Shown piece by piece: positions 11,001 through 26,000 of a stretch of 64,000 nucleotides of DNA. A model generated the notes under the pieces. The model saw only the letters and a program-made list of their open reading frames with translations, ran no database searches and was not told the DNA's origin. The DNA is from Procambarus clarkii. Taxonomy: Eukaryota > Arthropoda > Malacostraca > Decapoda > Cambaridae. The stretch is from positions 39,768,734-39,832,733 of the forward strand of contig NC_091188.1 of the NCBI RefSeq assembly GCF_040958095.1. The letters are read 5' to 3'. Each line of letters starts with the position of its first letter. Position 1 is the stretch's first letter. A program made the position numbers and the translations under genes.

Positions 11001-14000
11001 AATTACAGGGACCATAGCAGCTGTTTCGAGGAAGCCCAGACATAAACTGTCCCCTAAAGATGGTAAGGTAGAGTGAGGTGTTACGGAAGTGTATTCTGTA
11101 CTTGTGGCCATCACGCTCACTGAGTCACACTGCTATTCCTTAGATATTTTTGGGTAAACACCTCTATACCCAGTGCCAAAGAAAATAAGTCCTCCGTATC
11201 CATACACCAAAGGTAGTTTTCGAGCAATGTATGAGGTTACTATACCCCAATGTCAGAATCCTATTCTGGCTTAGGCTTCTCATGACAAAGTCTGCAAAAT
11301 CTCGTCTAATGTCTGTTAAGGTTGAACCTGTTCCTAAAATTCAGCATATCCAGGCATGCATGGGTTATGCTGATTACTACCACTAACTTTTGCTTTCAAA
11401 AGATTTATTACCCCTGTCTTCCGCCTTGTTTTTCCTTCCTCTAAGATTTCCTCCTTCTCACCTCTCTTGCCTTACTTATGCCTGTGCCTTTCTTGTCTCT
11501 TCACAATCAACTTGATAATGGTCCAGGACCGACTGAAACGTTGTCATCTTTTCATCTTGTTGCATGTGGTTTGATCAACATTCTTCAGCCACGTTATTGT
11601 GACTCATCTGCACATGCATGGGTTACCTTGACAATCGTCTTCAATTAGACGATTTTTAATAACCTAGTCTCACGTTTCTCTATAAAGGAATTCAGTGCTC
11701 CTCTCGTAGGAACACCCTTGACTCAGTGATGGCGTGAAATTGACAGTCTCTAAATGTAGATTAAGTGCTTGCAGAATCTCCCCTGTATCCAAACATTTTC
11801 TCCATATTACACTTGAGTGCTTGTGTTACTGGTATTTACACTTTATGAGTATTAAATTCCAAGACTAAGAACCTGGGGCTGAGTGCATGGTCTGGGAGAC
11901 AGTAATATACAATATATGGGAAAAAATCTTCCCATATAGACACATGAAGATGAGTTACCAAAGAGAAAAGCATTAGAAATATAACTTTAAATTGAGTTTT
12001 ACAATTTAATAGCTATTAATCATCTTTTATTCTCAGCCACATTTATGTGAAAATGTAATCGTGGAGTGTGCACAACTGGTACGAGAGACTGTTCTAGAAG
12101 CCACTTACCGTGAGACTCCGCTGGTGGACCATCCAACAGTTCGAAGAGATATCATGACGCTTATTCACAATGTGATTGTTGCCTTTGCTCAGGTAAGATA
12201 TTCAAGGCAAATGGGGGGGACCTTCGACAAGCCGCCGGCTTCCTGTTCTTCATCGAAGCCACTAGGGTAAATCAGGTAAAAGCCTTTGTCGTTTACTGCT
12301 TTAATCACATAAACATTAATAATTGATGTTAGGTTTCTGCTTGACTAGAAATTTTGAATTTTAGGTAATTACCTAAATGTAGTTGCAGGATGAGAGCTAC
12401 GCTCGTGGTGTCCCGTCTTCCCAGTACTCTGTTGTATAACGCTTTGAAACTACTGATGGTTTTGGCCTCCTCCACTTTCTCACTTCACTTGTTCCAACTG
12501 TCTACCACTCTGTTTGCAAAAGAAAATGGTCAAATATTTTTTTGGCACCTTTGTTTCTTTAGCTTGAATCTGTATCCTCTTGTTCAAGGTACAAGCAAAA
12601 ACCTTGTGTTAGGAGAAACTCTTGAATTTGTATTGGGAGTGAGAAGGTTGTGATTAACATAAATATTTTAAGCCCCAAATTGAGTGGGACCAGTATTTAA
12701 AGCCCTTCAAGAGAAATCTATGTCCTATGAAATTCACTCTAATTTTAATAGGCATCCTGTAAAGTACCAGGTAACTGTAAATCCCAGGAATAATGCTTGT
12801 AACCTGTCCCATTAAATTAAGCCTATTTGTAAAAATTATACAAAGGTGTTTTTATTTTCCAAACTAGGCGCTACGGAAAAAATGAAAATATAAAAACGGA
12901 AACAGCGTACAAAACGCAGTCAAATCATAATACTGTATAGAACGAAAAGGCAATATAAAGGATTTGGATGTACTTATGTCGGAAAACCTTATCTTTTAAA
13001 GAACACACTATAGTAGTCGTCACAACTGCAAGAAAAATGACAGGTTGGATAACAAGAACCTTTCACATTAGAGATGCTAAACTGATGATGATACTTTTCA
13101 AGACAATAGTGCTCTCTAGAGTGGAATATTGTTGCACAATGACAGCCCCTTTCAAAGCTGGAGATATTCCTGACCTGGAGAGTGTACAGAGATTCTTTAC
13201 TGCTAAAATCCACTCGGTAAAACATCTAAACTATTGGTACTTTTAAAATGCCTAAATCTATATTCTCTTGAGCACAGACAGGAGAGATACATAATAATTT
13301 ACTCATGGAAAATAGAGAGGCTGGCCCCAAAAATGCACACAGAAATAACATCACATGAGACCAGGAGGCATGGCAGGATGAGCAGAATATCCCGGCTGAA
13401 AAGCAGAAGTGCAACAGGTACTCTGAGAGAGAACTCTATCAACATCAGAGGCCCGAGACTGTTCAACACGCTTTCGCTATACATAAGAGGCATAACCGGC
13501 CAACCTCTCAGTGTTCAAGAGAGAGAACTTGATAAATACCTCCAAAGGATACTTGATGAACCAGGCTGTGAGCAGCCACGTCCAACAGCCTGGTTGACCA
13601 GTTCATCAACGAGGAGGCCTGGTCGAGAACTGGGCCGCGGGGATGTCAATCCCCGAAATCATCTCCAAGGTAACCTCAAGGTAGGCTAAGATTACTTGAT
13701 CTTTATTTCATTATTACTTACTGATCGGTTATTTCTTCTTATTATTTCAAAGAAGTAAGGACATGTTTAGATACTGTTTCTGTGGGGAGCCCCCTACGGC
13801 TCCCTGGAGCTTATCGGGCTAATGTATGTTATATTAGACCGAGACATTAGCTTAGGAGTTCAGACCTACCAGGGACCAGTGCCAGGACCTGGCCCCTTCA
13901 GAGAGGTTTCAGGGAGCAATGGCCCTGGAAAACCCCCTTGTGGTTGGGGTTTTCCTTATCAGCCATCGACCAGGGTTAGGCACCCAGAAAGGTAGGCATA

Positions 14001-17000
14001 ACAAAACAAACCCCACATGGTAAAAAACTAAAATAAAAAACCAAACAGAGAGGTAGAAACTCCCTACAATCACAAGGAAACAAGCAAACATCACACTTTA
14101 CTGCCGCGCAGATCGTCCTCGCAGCCCTCCCCGCCCCGAGAGAGGGGAGGGGAGGGGAGCCCCGGACCTACCGCGCCGGCTGCCAAGCTTCAGTTCGTAA
14201 GCTAATGTCAACCGGGATAGACGCTTCTCTGACCTCAGTTTCCTAGGCGGTGTTTGCCTTGTGTGGCGTTCACCTTGTGTGGCGTTCACTGCCGTGTGTT
14301 GTGTTGTGCGGTGGCCAGGAGTACCTCATCAGTGCCGGGGCTGCATGTGCTTAGTGGCTGACTTCCCTAAGCGCCCTGTGAGTACTGCCCTTGCGTAACA
14401 GGGTTATCTTCCCTGGGGAGTTCAGGAACCATTCCCGTAGAGGCTCTTGCTGCTCGGCATTTGCCTCGCCCTTGGGGCCAGCTGGGGCTTGGGGCCCTTG
14501 TTTGGCCCTGGGTAGGGATTGGTATTGTGCTGGTTAAGGCGTTAAGGTGTTGCGTGACCTGCCACCTAAGCAGCGACCAGTTCCTGTTGCCTCTGGAGAC
14601 AGTGTACTTTTGCGGGGTTATTCTTTTGTTTTTATTTTCAATTGCCTGGTGGGGGTCTGCCCAGTGTGGCTATAGTTCCACTGGTAGTGTTTGGCAGCCC
14701 TCTGCTAGGCCCCCGTGATTGTCCACGTCGCAGGGGTTTTCAGTGCTATCCTCTACCCTTTTGTTAATTTTGGGTTTCTTAACCAGTTAGCAACACCTTG
14801 CCCGGGCTTCCCGTAGCAGTCAGCCTACGGGCCCTGGAAACCCCTGTCTGGGCTTGGTGGACCATTGAATGTGTCTTCCGGGTTCCAACCCGTCTTGTGC
14901 GGGATCGTTGGTTGCTGTGCCCTTGTCTCCGGGTGCCAGTCACCACTTTTACCTCCGTCATGTTGCCTGTTGGGTCACTGACACCTTGACCCGGAGTCTT
15001 GCGAGAGATATTCTCTGCTTGTTCTCCAGTACTCTCCTGTTGTTATTACTGTTCAGAGTACAGGCAGTGTCCGTGTTGCAAGCTAGGTTAGGTTGCTGCA
15101 ACATGCTAGGTTGGTTTCCCACTCGGATGCCCCGAGGCCACCCCATTTTGGTTAGGTGCTGTTCGCCCCTTTCCCTCCCTGTTCCCGGCTCCAGACCATC
15201 TGCGGGTTTCGGGGTCGGGGCGAGGTTTAGTTGGGGCCGAGACTCGGGCGGTTTTCAGGGGCTGCCCCGTACGGGTTGGGGGACGGAGGTTTTCGAGCCT
15301 GTTCCTCCTGCCATGGCTTCTGGGTCTTACCAGTGGCCCTTTCTTGCTGCCTTTCCCATGGACTCTTCCTTTTCTTTGGAGGACGGCTCTGCCCCGGGGC
15401 CTCTGTTGCTGGTTCCCAGGGCTGTGGGGGATGCCTGCTATCAGGTCTGGGGCGGTTTGCCTCTGTCTGGGTTTTCTGCTTTTGGGCGGAGTTTTTTGCC
15501 CATCCAGTCTGCTTGCTTCCCACTTTTGCTGGCGTGTTTTCGTATCTTTAGCGTCGGTCACAGCCCTCTGTTCTGGCGGCCATTTTCATCTGCTTGTTTC
15601 CCGGCGTGGCGTGTTTTTTCGCGTTGGTTGAAGCTTAGCTTCCGAACTGAAGCTTGGCAGCCGGCACGATAGGTCCGGGGCTCCCCCCTCCCCCTCTCGG
15701 GGCGGGGAGGGCTGCGCGGACGATCGGCGCGGCAGTAAAGTGTGATGTTTGCTTGTTTCCTTGGGATTGTAGGGAGTTTCTACCTCTCTGTTCGTTTTTT
15801 TGTTTTAGGTTTTTACCATGTGGGGTTTGTTTTGTTATGCCTACCTTTCTGGGTGCCTAACCCCGGTCGATGGCAGATAAGGAAAACCCCAACCACAAGG
15901 GGGTTTTCCAGGGCCATTGCTCCCTGAAACCCCTCTGAAGGGGCCAGGTTCTGGCGCTGGTCCCTGGTAGGTCTGAACTCCTTAGCTAATGTCCCGGTCT
16001 AATATAGCATACATTAGCCCGATAAGCTCCAGGGAGCCTCCAGAGCTCACCCAGAAAATGGCATTTCATTACATTCAACGCTGATTTTTTACTCTAGGGT
16101 GTGGATTAGAAGTGCATGCCCTTACATTCACTTAAATTGATTTTTCAGGCGTTGCCTGTGTACAGAAGTCCTAGCAGATATATGGAAAGAAGGCTAACAT
16201 AGTTCCAATATACAACAGTAGCAGCAGGGAAGACCCTTAAAGACCTTTTTTATTGACAAGTGTAATAGTCAAATTATTATAAAAAATATTTAAAAATTAA
16301 TGGGTAGGCCACCTGGAGAAAAATTATATAATAACAGACAGTATGGTTTTCGATCTGAAAGATTCTGTATAAAGAATTTACTTAGTTTCTATGATAGAGC
16401 CACAGAGATTTTATAGGAAAGTAATGGTTGGGTTGATTGCATCTATCTGTACCTAAGAAAGGCATTCACCAGAGTTCCACATAAGAGGTTGTTCTGGAAA
16501 CTGGAACATACTGGAGGAGTGACAAGGAGGCTTCTAACATGGATGAAAGAATTTTCTAACTAACAGAAAAATAAGGGCAGTAATCAGGGACAATGTCTCA
16601 AGAATTCTTGAGACCTGGAACTTCAAGAATAAGAGGTCGTAGTGTTAAGCTAACTAAACAAAGCTACCAGAAAATTCTATTTTACAAACAGTGAGGTAGA
16701 CGGTTGGAACAAGTTAAGTAAGAAGGTGGTGGAGGCCAAAACTGTTAGTAATTTCAAAGCATTACTGTGTGACAGTGCTGGGAAGATGGGATACCACGAG
16801 GATTACACTTATATAATTACTGACCGTACATATTTATAAATATTTTAATAATTTTAATTCAACAATTGTCATAAGCTAACCTAGTGACTTTTCTTTTCTA
16901 ACCAGTCACTCGAGAAACTAAGCCTTCGTGACCCAGATGAAGATTGTAGTGACTGCCACATAAGCGAAAATGCTCCAGGTATTGAAGCTCAGTTACTAAT

Positions 17001-20000
17001 TACACTCAGTAACTGTGCTTTCATGCGGCGTAGTATACTTCCCAGACTGTCAGATTCTCTGATCAGAGCTTCATACCCACAGGACGAGGTCAGTGCATTA
17101 CGAGGATTTTAAGTAGTTTGTTCATGGCTATTTCTGTGGGAAAACCCGTCGACTCCTTGAAGCTAGCATACTGGTTAAGTACCACCCTACTTGCAGTCAT
17201 CAGTCGCAGAGTTCATGTATGCCTACTTAGGACCACGAGCCTGAACTTGGTCCCCCTCACAGAGGTGCAGGGAGCAATGGTGAATGAACACTTTATATTT
17301 AAATGTTATCATCTTGCCATCGACCAGGGAAGGCACCCAGAAAAGTAGGGGAATCAAAAAGACTAGTGCCTGGTTGGAAATGCGATCAGTGCCCTCAAAA
17401 TATCCAAAGAACTGCCCCCCCCCCCTCCCTCAAAGAAAACAAGCAACAAAACTTTGTCCAACTAACCCCTCGCTCATTAGCTCCACCGCCCCACAGGAAG
17501 GGGGGTGGGAGATGGCCTGGGCCACCAGTCTGTTCTTGACTGATGCATGCCTGGAGCTCGTTTGTCACTCTGGCCATAGTTCTTTGTTTTTTGGAGTTTT
17601 GCCTTGTGGGGCCCCTTCAGTTCATAATTGTTTTGGAAAGCTTTGTTCTTGTTGGCTTTGGCCTCTGGTGGTCAGGTCGGTGAGCTTCTCCGGTGCCAGG
17701 ACTTTTGTTCCTTTGGTTGTGGTGGTGGTTTTGTTCGATTTCAGCCGTTCCTTCTTTTCTGGCAAAGAAAGAGACGGCGGCCTTCCGGAGGGGTCCTTTT
17801 GTGGTGGATGCTTGGTTGATTCGGCCGGGGGTGCATCATGTGTTGTGTCCGGTAACTACTGTGCACCGCTACCTGCGGGCCACCGGTTATGTGTCGGTAG
17901 ACGCACTATGGGTTGATCCAGTTTCCCTGGTTCCCTGTTCCAGGGCTTGTGTGTCTCAGGTGGTCTGCAGTGTCATCAAGTGTATCCAGCCTTTGATCTA
18001 CCCTCGTGCCACTGATGTTAGGAAGTATGCCGCTATCTCGGCTGTGTTTGGGAATATGTCTTGGGATGATATTCGGACACAGGGGTTTTGGAGGTCTAAC
18101 AGGGTCTTTGCCACCAGGCATCTCATGAACATCCCAGGTCCTCTGCGGCCATGTGTTGCCTTGGAACATCTGTCGCAGCTAACAGTCTCTTCGTCGGATT
18201 GTTACCTGTGTTCTTGCTGCCTTCCTGGTATGTCCCTGTTTTTCCTTCTCTGTTGGTAGTTAGCTCAGGGAGTCAATGGGGCTTCCCACAGAAAACCAGC
18301 ATTGAGTGTAATGAAATGCCAGTTTTTGGGTGAGCCCTAGAGGCTCCCCTCCCCCCTCCGGTCGGCAGCTTTTATCATTCAAGAACTGGCTGATGGTGGC
18401 CCAGCTCCCCCTTTCCCCATGAGGCGTTTTAGCTAATGAGCGAGAGGTTAGTTGTACGAAGTTTTGCTAGTTTGTTTTCTTTGTGTGGGAGATTTTGATG
18501 TTTTAAGGCTTAGGTTGCATTTTCAACCAAGCAGTAGTCTGTTTTGATTCCCCTACCTTTCTTGTTACCTTCCCTGGTCGATGGCAGAAATGATAAACTT
18601 TAAATGTAAAGCGTTCATTGACCATTGCTCCCTGCACCTCTGTGAGGGGGCCAGGTTCTGGCTCGTAGTCCCCAGTAGGCTTACATGAACTCTGGACTGA
18701 TAACTCCACGTAGTGTGGCACTTAATCAGTATGCTAGCTTCAGGGAGCCTCCAGGGCACACCTGGAAACTGGTGTTTCATTACATTCACTGCTGTTTTTT
18801 TACCAGATGTCTTGTTTTATACTGCATTAACACATTGTTTCATATTCAGCAGCGAATTTTGAGTGAATAATAATACAAAGAATAAAAACTTAAAAAAATG
18901 TCAAATGATAGTTTTTCTTGTGATATTTTATTAAGAGGATGGATCTGGTCTGCAGTTATATAGCTCTTGAGGACTCAAGTCAGCGACTGTATATACTCAA
19001 CTTGATATACACAATATACGCAATATATATAAGTATCCACTCAATTTAACAGCCTATATGGGGCTGAGCCCTAGTCGTTATTTACGGAGCTCCATTATTT
19101 CCGAAGTTAAGTCGGGTCGGGTAATTTTTCAAGTAACATTCAGGTAGGTTATATTTTATACTGTATAACTAAAATTAAATAAAGTTCATTGTGTAATTGC
19201 ATTCCAATTTAGTGCACGGCCGACGATTAAGCCAGTTGCTGGCTGCTGCATGGATGATGTGTGAACACGCTCTGATCAAGTCCAGATGGGTGGGAAAAAA
19301 TTGATTCATTTCTTTGTATTGAAAAATATTTCATGTATCAATCAGTGAGTTAATATTGTCTTAATAAAATTTTAGAGATGTGTTTTGATTTACCCTGAAC
19401 AGTGCAGGTAATGTATTTTTAATGTTACGACACAGGCTGTGGCGGCCATGCCATAACAATGGCGATCGAGCCTTGTCACTGAGAGCTAGCCAAGACGAAA
19501 TATTTTGAGCTCACCTTTTCTCTGCTGACGATAGAATATACATTTGCAGAGACTAATATGTAGCTTTTGTTGAAAAAAAAACAATTAATATCTTGTAATA
19601 CTATAATAAAATTGGTAAATTGACTTACTGTACTTTTAATGAAGCTGAAGATTACGAAGCTGTGATGATTACGTCATCCTCTGCAGCGCTTGTTTTATAT
19701 TGTTTATATTGTATACAGGGTACATACTGTATGTACAGTACACTTATTTTCAGGCACTCACTTCACACAACAGCTAGCCTTACTACTAATTCACATGAGT
19801 TCTAATTCTACTTCACTATTGACAATTATGTTGAATGTTAAACTCTGCTGCTGCTCGTGCATGAGAATATCCTTTATCAAGTTTCTTAATTAACTCCAGC
19901 TTCTGTGCAACCGTCAGGCGCTTCCTTTGGGTAACTTTTGGCATTTTGTAAATTAAAAAGATCACAATTACAGTACAGTAATATCCTTCACAATTGAAGC

Positions 20001-23000
20001 TAGCCGCGCGAGTTCACGGTAAACAATGGGAACACATGGCCCGGCGGAGTACATACTAGGTCCGTGGGAAAAAAAATACCTAGTGCCTATACATACTATA
20101 AAAGGTATTTAATAAGAAAACAAAGACTTTTGCTTAATAAAAACTGTTTCAAAATATTTTATTAATAATAATTTACAATTTTCTTCATTAAAGTGAATCA
20201 TTTTAAAAGAAAATTAAGATGTAATATATGACTCTGGACGATCCAGGTCGGTGGCGGCCTGGTCGCCATGTGAGGGGACGCTGATGCCACAACAAACCCA
20301 ATACAGACCGTCGGTAATATCGACCGCAGACCGGTATAGCAGGCTCCAGATACTGGGCTCCCAAAACGGTCGTTAATACCGGCAGATCGGTATAAAAGAG
20401 GCCGTTAAATTGAGTGGATACTGTATACAGTATACACAATCGACTTGAGAATGGTTCAGGACGGACCAAAACGTTGTCGCCCTTCACTTTCTAGTGTGTG
20501 GTCTGGTCAACATGTATATAGTATACTCAATTTACCAAAATATATAAATAAATTGTTCAATTAACCCGGTGGTGGTGGTAAATTGTCGGTAATATTGCGA
20601 GTCATTTTCATGCACCTAAAGCATGTTTCTGGGAGAGCCTCCTCAGTAGCTCCCTGGTGCTACAACCTGGAAGCAACCAGTCTTTGGGGAACATGCTAGG
20701 ACCTATAAGCACCTACTGGGTGCTCTATGGGCACCAGGCACCAACGTGCCTGGTTGTGTGCTTGTTCTCTCTCACCGCCCTTTCTCACTGTGTGTTCATA
20801 TTGTACAGATCTTGTTGACCAGACTGTTGGAAGCTGCTGCATGCAGTCTTATGTATAAATCTCAGCCAGATTGGTGATAGGCTACTCTCTGGAGATGTTG
20901 ACCAAACATATTTTTAAGAATATTTTATATTCTTGTTTGTATTGTGAGAGAGTGGCATAGAGAACCAGGAATACCTCCTTCATCTGCAGTGATACATAAA
21001 TCCTCTAATTGTTTATTTCTTTCCATCAGGTCAAAGATGCTGTAGAACAAGCAAGCCGTACTTACACAGAGCTACAGGACAGACTTTTTGAAGCCTATCT
21101 GGAGGAGAGAGTTGACCCCATCATTGGTAAGTTGTCACTTAATACAATACAGGTCATGTATAACATTATGGGGGAAGCTTCTCGGTGGCTTCCTAAAGCT
21201 ATCTTGCTGAGATTGCCTCATACTGAATTGTCACATTAGTTGTGGAAGTACTGTTTGACCTTCCGGGACCAAAGCCAGAACCTGTCCCTCTCGCCCTTTC
21301 CCCTCACCTCAGGGGCAGGCCTACTGGAACCAAAGCCAGAACCTCCCCCTTCACCTCAGGTGCAGGCCTACTGGGAACCAAAGTCAGAACCTGGCCCCCC
21401 CACCCTCCCCCTTCACCTCAGGTGCAGGCCTACTGGGAACCAAAGTCAGAACCTGGCCCCCCCACCCTCCCCCTTCACCTCAGGTGCAGGCCTTCTGGGA
21501 ACCAAAGTCAGAACCTGGCCCCCCCACCCGTCCCCCTTCACCTCAGGTGCAGGCCTACTGGGAACCAAAGTCAGAACCTGGCCCCCCCACCCTCCCCCTT
21601 CACCTCAGGGTCAGGCCTATGTAACGGGGGTGGGGGAAATAGCTCTATCTTGTCCATTATTCCACCCCCCAGTTAACTAACGAGGCCGGGGGAAACAGCT
21701 CTCTCTAGTCCGTTATCCCGTCCCCAGTTAACTAACTATTCTAGGGCACTCCCAGAGTTCCTAAGGCAACCTCTCTCGTTCAACACCTTGTAACCTAGGT
21801 ATTTGACTACCTAGCTGCTAAGACTACAAGGCGCCGTCACTTGATCAGTTACCCGAAACTCCAGAGAGAACTCTAGAATACAGAATCATTGCCACAAACG
21901 TATAAGAGAAAACGAAAGGAAAGAAATGAATAGTGAAGTAATTAGTGAGGGTTTGGGGTGAGAGGGAGAGAGGTGGGAGGAGCGAGGAGGGTCATTAGTT
22001 GAAAGTGAGAGTTTAGAGAGGGGTGGAGGGAGAGGTGCAGATAGGTAGAAGTAGAAGAGTAGATAGTAGAAGACGAAATGCTGCCACCATCCATTCATGA
22101 TCATTACATACAAGACAAGGAATGGAACTTGTCTGTATCAAAATATTCACCAAAGATGTTATCATGAGTTCATTATTAGTAGTTCCCATCTTTATCATGT
22201 ACTCATTCTAAACCATGAAACCAGTAACCACAGAGGCTTTCTCACCTCAACTCAAATCTCTAGGGAACAAAGTTAAACACAATTTAAATAATAAATTCAT
22301 AATTATATTTCCCATGAAGTATCATAATTTAGCAATTAAATTAAAATGTTCCAGTTTAATATGCAAAGTGAGTCATCGTCCAAGAATTCGAGAACCCTAC
22401 AACTTGACTGCCCCTGATCATCACACAACATATGAAAACACGACCAAGTCACCTAAAAGTTCAACTCACCGAGGACTGAGTCTAAGTTGAATAGAGAGGG
22501 GGGGGGGGGGTCTGTAGCTTGACAGAGACTGTCTCGCCCCTGCCGCCCGACAGCCTCCCTGCTAGGGACGTCGTCTCAGCTCTCCTGGCTCGTGTGCTGT
22601 TCTGTCTCGTTAATCCTCCATGCTGGATAGCTCTCCGAGTTTATATTGGGGAACCTAGTAGCTAACTCCGCCCACAAGTAGATAGCCTCCGGCACTACCA
22701 AGCCACTCCTTAAACGTCGGCATGTTTGAAGGCTACCCGGCTCCAATTATACGCTTAGCGGAAGCAAGGTGAAATTCTCATGATCTGACCTCAGGTCACT
22801 TGGGGTCATTAACGGTTAGAGGTGTGAGATCTCAGGCAGACAACTGGCGCCTCTCAGATCCTTGTTTGTGACTCGTGTACTCTATATATATTAACCTAAA
22901 CCAAACACTTTTACAGTGTTACATCTCCCCTTCTCCCCGAAAATAAAGTTTTTGCAACACTGCTAAAGCAAGCTAGCTGTGTGCAACAACTTTATTAACG

Positions 23001-26000
23001 AAAAGAATACATCCTAGCTAAACAAATATACATCATCCTACTCTAAAAATGAAATATGTAGACAGACGTCCATTGTCTCTGGCTGGGCGACGTCACTGCT
23101 TGGTCTTGTAGATAATCCTGTACCACATTTCTTCAACACAACTGCCTCCGTCGCTTCTCCGTCGTTAACGCACAACAACCCTTGGTCAACCCGAAAGCCG
23201 TTACTACTTGAACTGCGCACAGGACCGTGGAATTCGGTTGTCCCAGCTGATCTGTAATTGGCCCTACGTCAGTCACCATGAGAGACGTATATTGGGGTTC
23301 TTCACAGCTATAGGGACTACAAGTTTCGAGACCTTCATATAGTTGCCAACAGTAGAAATCCCATCCTACTCTTCTTCCTCCCTGTTGCTCCAGCACGCCT
23401 CCTTCAGAGAGCTACTTCTGACAGCCACATCAAGTCCACACGACACAGGAAGAATCACTCAACAGAGCAACATGCTAGTAGGAGGGGCGGCCAGTTAAGG
23501 CAAACGATCCTGTCTTGCAATTACGCTCCATGCAATGATGCTGACACCAGCAAGGGACACTAGGTATCATGTCTCACTCAGCTTGTCTTATCTTCTCTTC
23601 TTTCTTCTCTCTTCTTTCTTCTCTCTTCTTTCTTCTTTCTTCTTTCTTCTTCCTTCTTTCTTCTTTCTTCTTTCTTCTCTCTTCTTTCTTCTCTCTTCCT
23701 CCTCCCATGGGTCTTAGACAAGCGACCAGGGGTCCATTGGGGTCTGTCCGTCCTGGGGTCCATCCTGGGTAGACCGACGTTGGTGGGACAGACTGGAGTC
23801 GTTGTTGCTCCTCTTCCATCATTACTGGGTCGTCTGGGGTCGTCTGCAGAACGACCTGGGGTCCACTGGGGGTCCGTCCGTCTTGGGGTCCCCTGGGGTC
23901 CGTCCGTCTTGGGGTCCCCTGGGTAGACCAATGTTGACCGACCGAGAGGGCTATATCTCGGGGGTCCCCTGGGTGATGGTGGTGGTGGTGGCCCTGACAT
24001 CCAGGTAGGGGGCTGGTCGTGGTGGTGGTGAGGAACGTCCGTGAGTGTGGTACACAGCAGTCGTCTCCCTCTTTTGTATATGCGTCGCGCCTCTCCTCTG
24101 GCTCCCACCTGTGGATGAACAGAAAGGCGACAATACCCGTGTTCCATGCTGTTTGTGTGACCCTGTAGTTTGTATAGGGTTCACACAGTCCAATTATAAG
24201 CTCTCCTCCTGGCAACGACTACACTTAAATTTTAATAATCCAATTAACTCTGAATGATATTGACTTGGTGGAACATAAAACAGTAACAGAGTAAAGTTAG
24301 AGAAGAGAGAATAAGGTCATCACTACTTTTAACTTGACACACAAAAAAAATCAACACTAATAGACAAAACACTAGCCTAGCTTAACTATACCGTTCCTAA
24401 TCTTACGTACTTAAATATCCATTATTCCCACCCTTAACCTACAGCCACCTACGTGACCCAGAGTGTCTCCCTAGCATCTCCGCCGGTCAACAACTCCAAA
24501 CTGTTGCCACCCCTGTGACCAGACTATCTAACGTCGAGCGTCCCCAACGTGAAGTCTACTGACATACTAAGCCTCCCCCTAGTATGCTGTACAAGACCAG
24601 TACACCTCGGGTTATTGCGTTCAAATGGAGTAAAACAGTCGATCGCAATAATCTGAGCAGAACCACCACTAAATTCTACTTAAGAACTACACCTGCCACT
24701 CCCCAACTGACCTGGAGACCAGCGGTGGCTGGGTGTCCCCGTGGGACATGCGAGGTCACCTGTCACACTCAGCTGACCTGCACTACCAACACCGCTAAGT
24801 TCCCAAATCGCCAAATCTTATTACTAACATAAATCACTACACACGCAAGTTCTGGTGAACATTCCCTGAATACCACAAAACTCACAAAATCACTAAACAC
24901 AACACCAGAGAATCACTATCTCCTAACCTGAAAAAAAAAGTTCGCTAACTCGCGAATATTAAACACCTGTCAATCTCCCTGATAGCGCCTGAGCGGCAAA
25001 AAGACACGTGGGACTGAACAATGTTCAAAAGAACACCAATACCTTAAACATTGTTCAACACCGCTGCCATCATTGTAACGGGGGGTGGGGGAAATAGCTC
25101 TATCTTGTCCATTATTCCACCCCCCAGTTAACTAACGAGGCCGGGGGAAACAGCTCTCTCTAGTCCGTTATCCCGTCCCCAGTTAGCTAACTATTCTAGA
25201 GCACCCTCCAGAGATCCTAAGGCAACCTCTCTCGTTCAACACCTTGTAACCTAGGTATTCGACTACCTAGGTGCTAAGACTACAAGGCGCCGTCACTTGA
25301 TCAGTTACCCGAAACTCTAGAGAGAACTCTAGAATACAGAATCATTGCCACAAACGTATAAGAGAAAACGAAAGGAAAGAAATGAATAGTGAAGTAATTA
25401 GTGAGGGTTTGGGGTGAGAGGGAGAGAGGTGGGAGGAGCGAGGAGGGTCATTAGTTGAAAGTGAGAGTTTAGAGAGGGGTGGAGGGAGAGGTGCAGATAG
25501 GTAGAAGTAGAAGAGTAGATAGTAGAAGACGAAATGCTGCCACCATCCATTCATGATCATTACATACAAGACAAGGAATGGAACTTGTCTGTATCAAAAT
25601 ATTCACCAAAGATGTTATCATGAGTTCATTATTAGTAGTTCCCATCTTTATCATGTACTCATTCTAAACCATGAAACCAGTAACCACAGAGGCTTTCTCA
25701 CCTCAACTCAAATCTCTAGGGAACAAAGTTAAACACAATTTAAATAATAAATTCATAATTATATTTCCCATGAAGTATCATAATTTAGCAATTAAATTAA
25801 AATGTTCCAGTTTAATATGCAAAGTGAGTCATCGTCCAAGAATTCGAGAACCCTACAACTTGACTGCCCCTGATCATCACACAACATATGAAAACACGAC
25901 CAAGTCACCTAAAAGTTCAACTCACCGAGGACTGAGTCTAAGTTGAATAGAGAGGGGGGGGGGGGGGGTCTGTAGCTTGACAGAGACTGTCTCGCCCCTG

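Noticed and set aside
23574-24215. 213-codon minus-strand frame inside the LTR element as a gag gene
   Set aside because: Mostly low-complexity Lys/Glu/Arg and Pro/Thr tracts from simple repeats. No zinc knuckle, protease or capsid-like pattern is visible.
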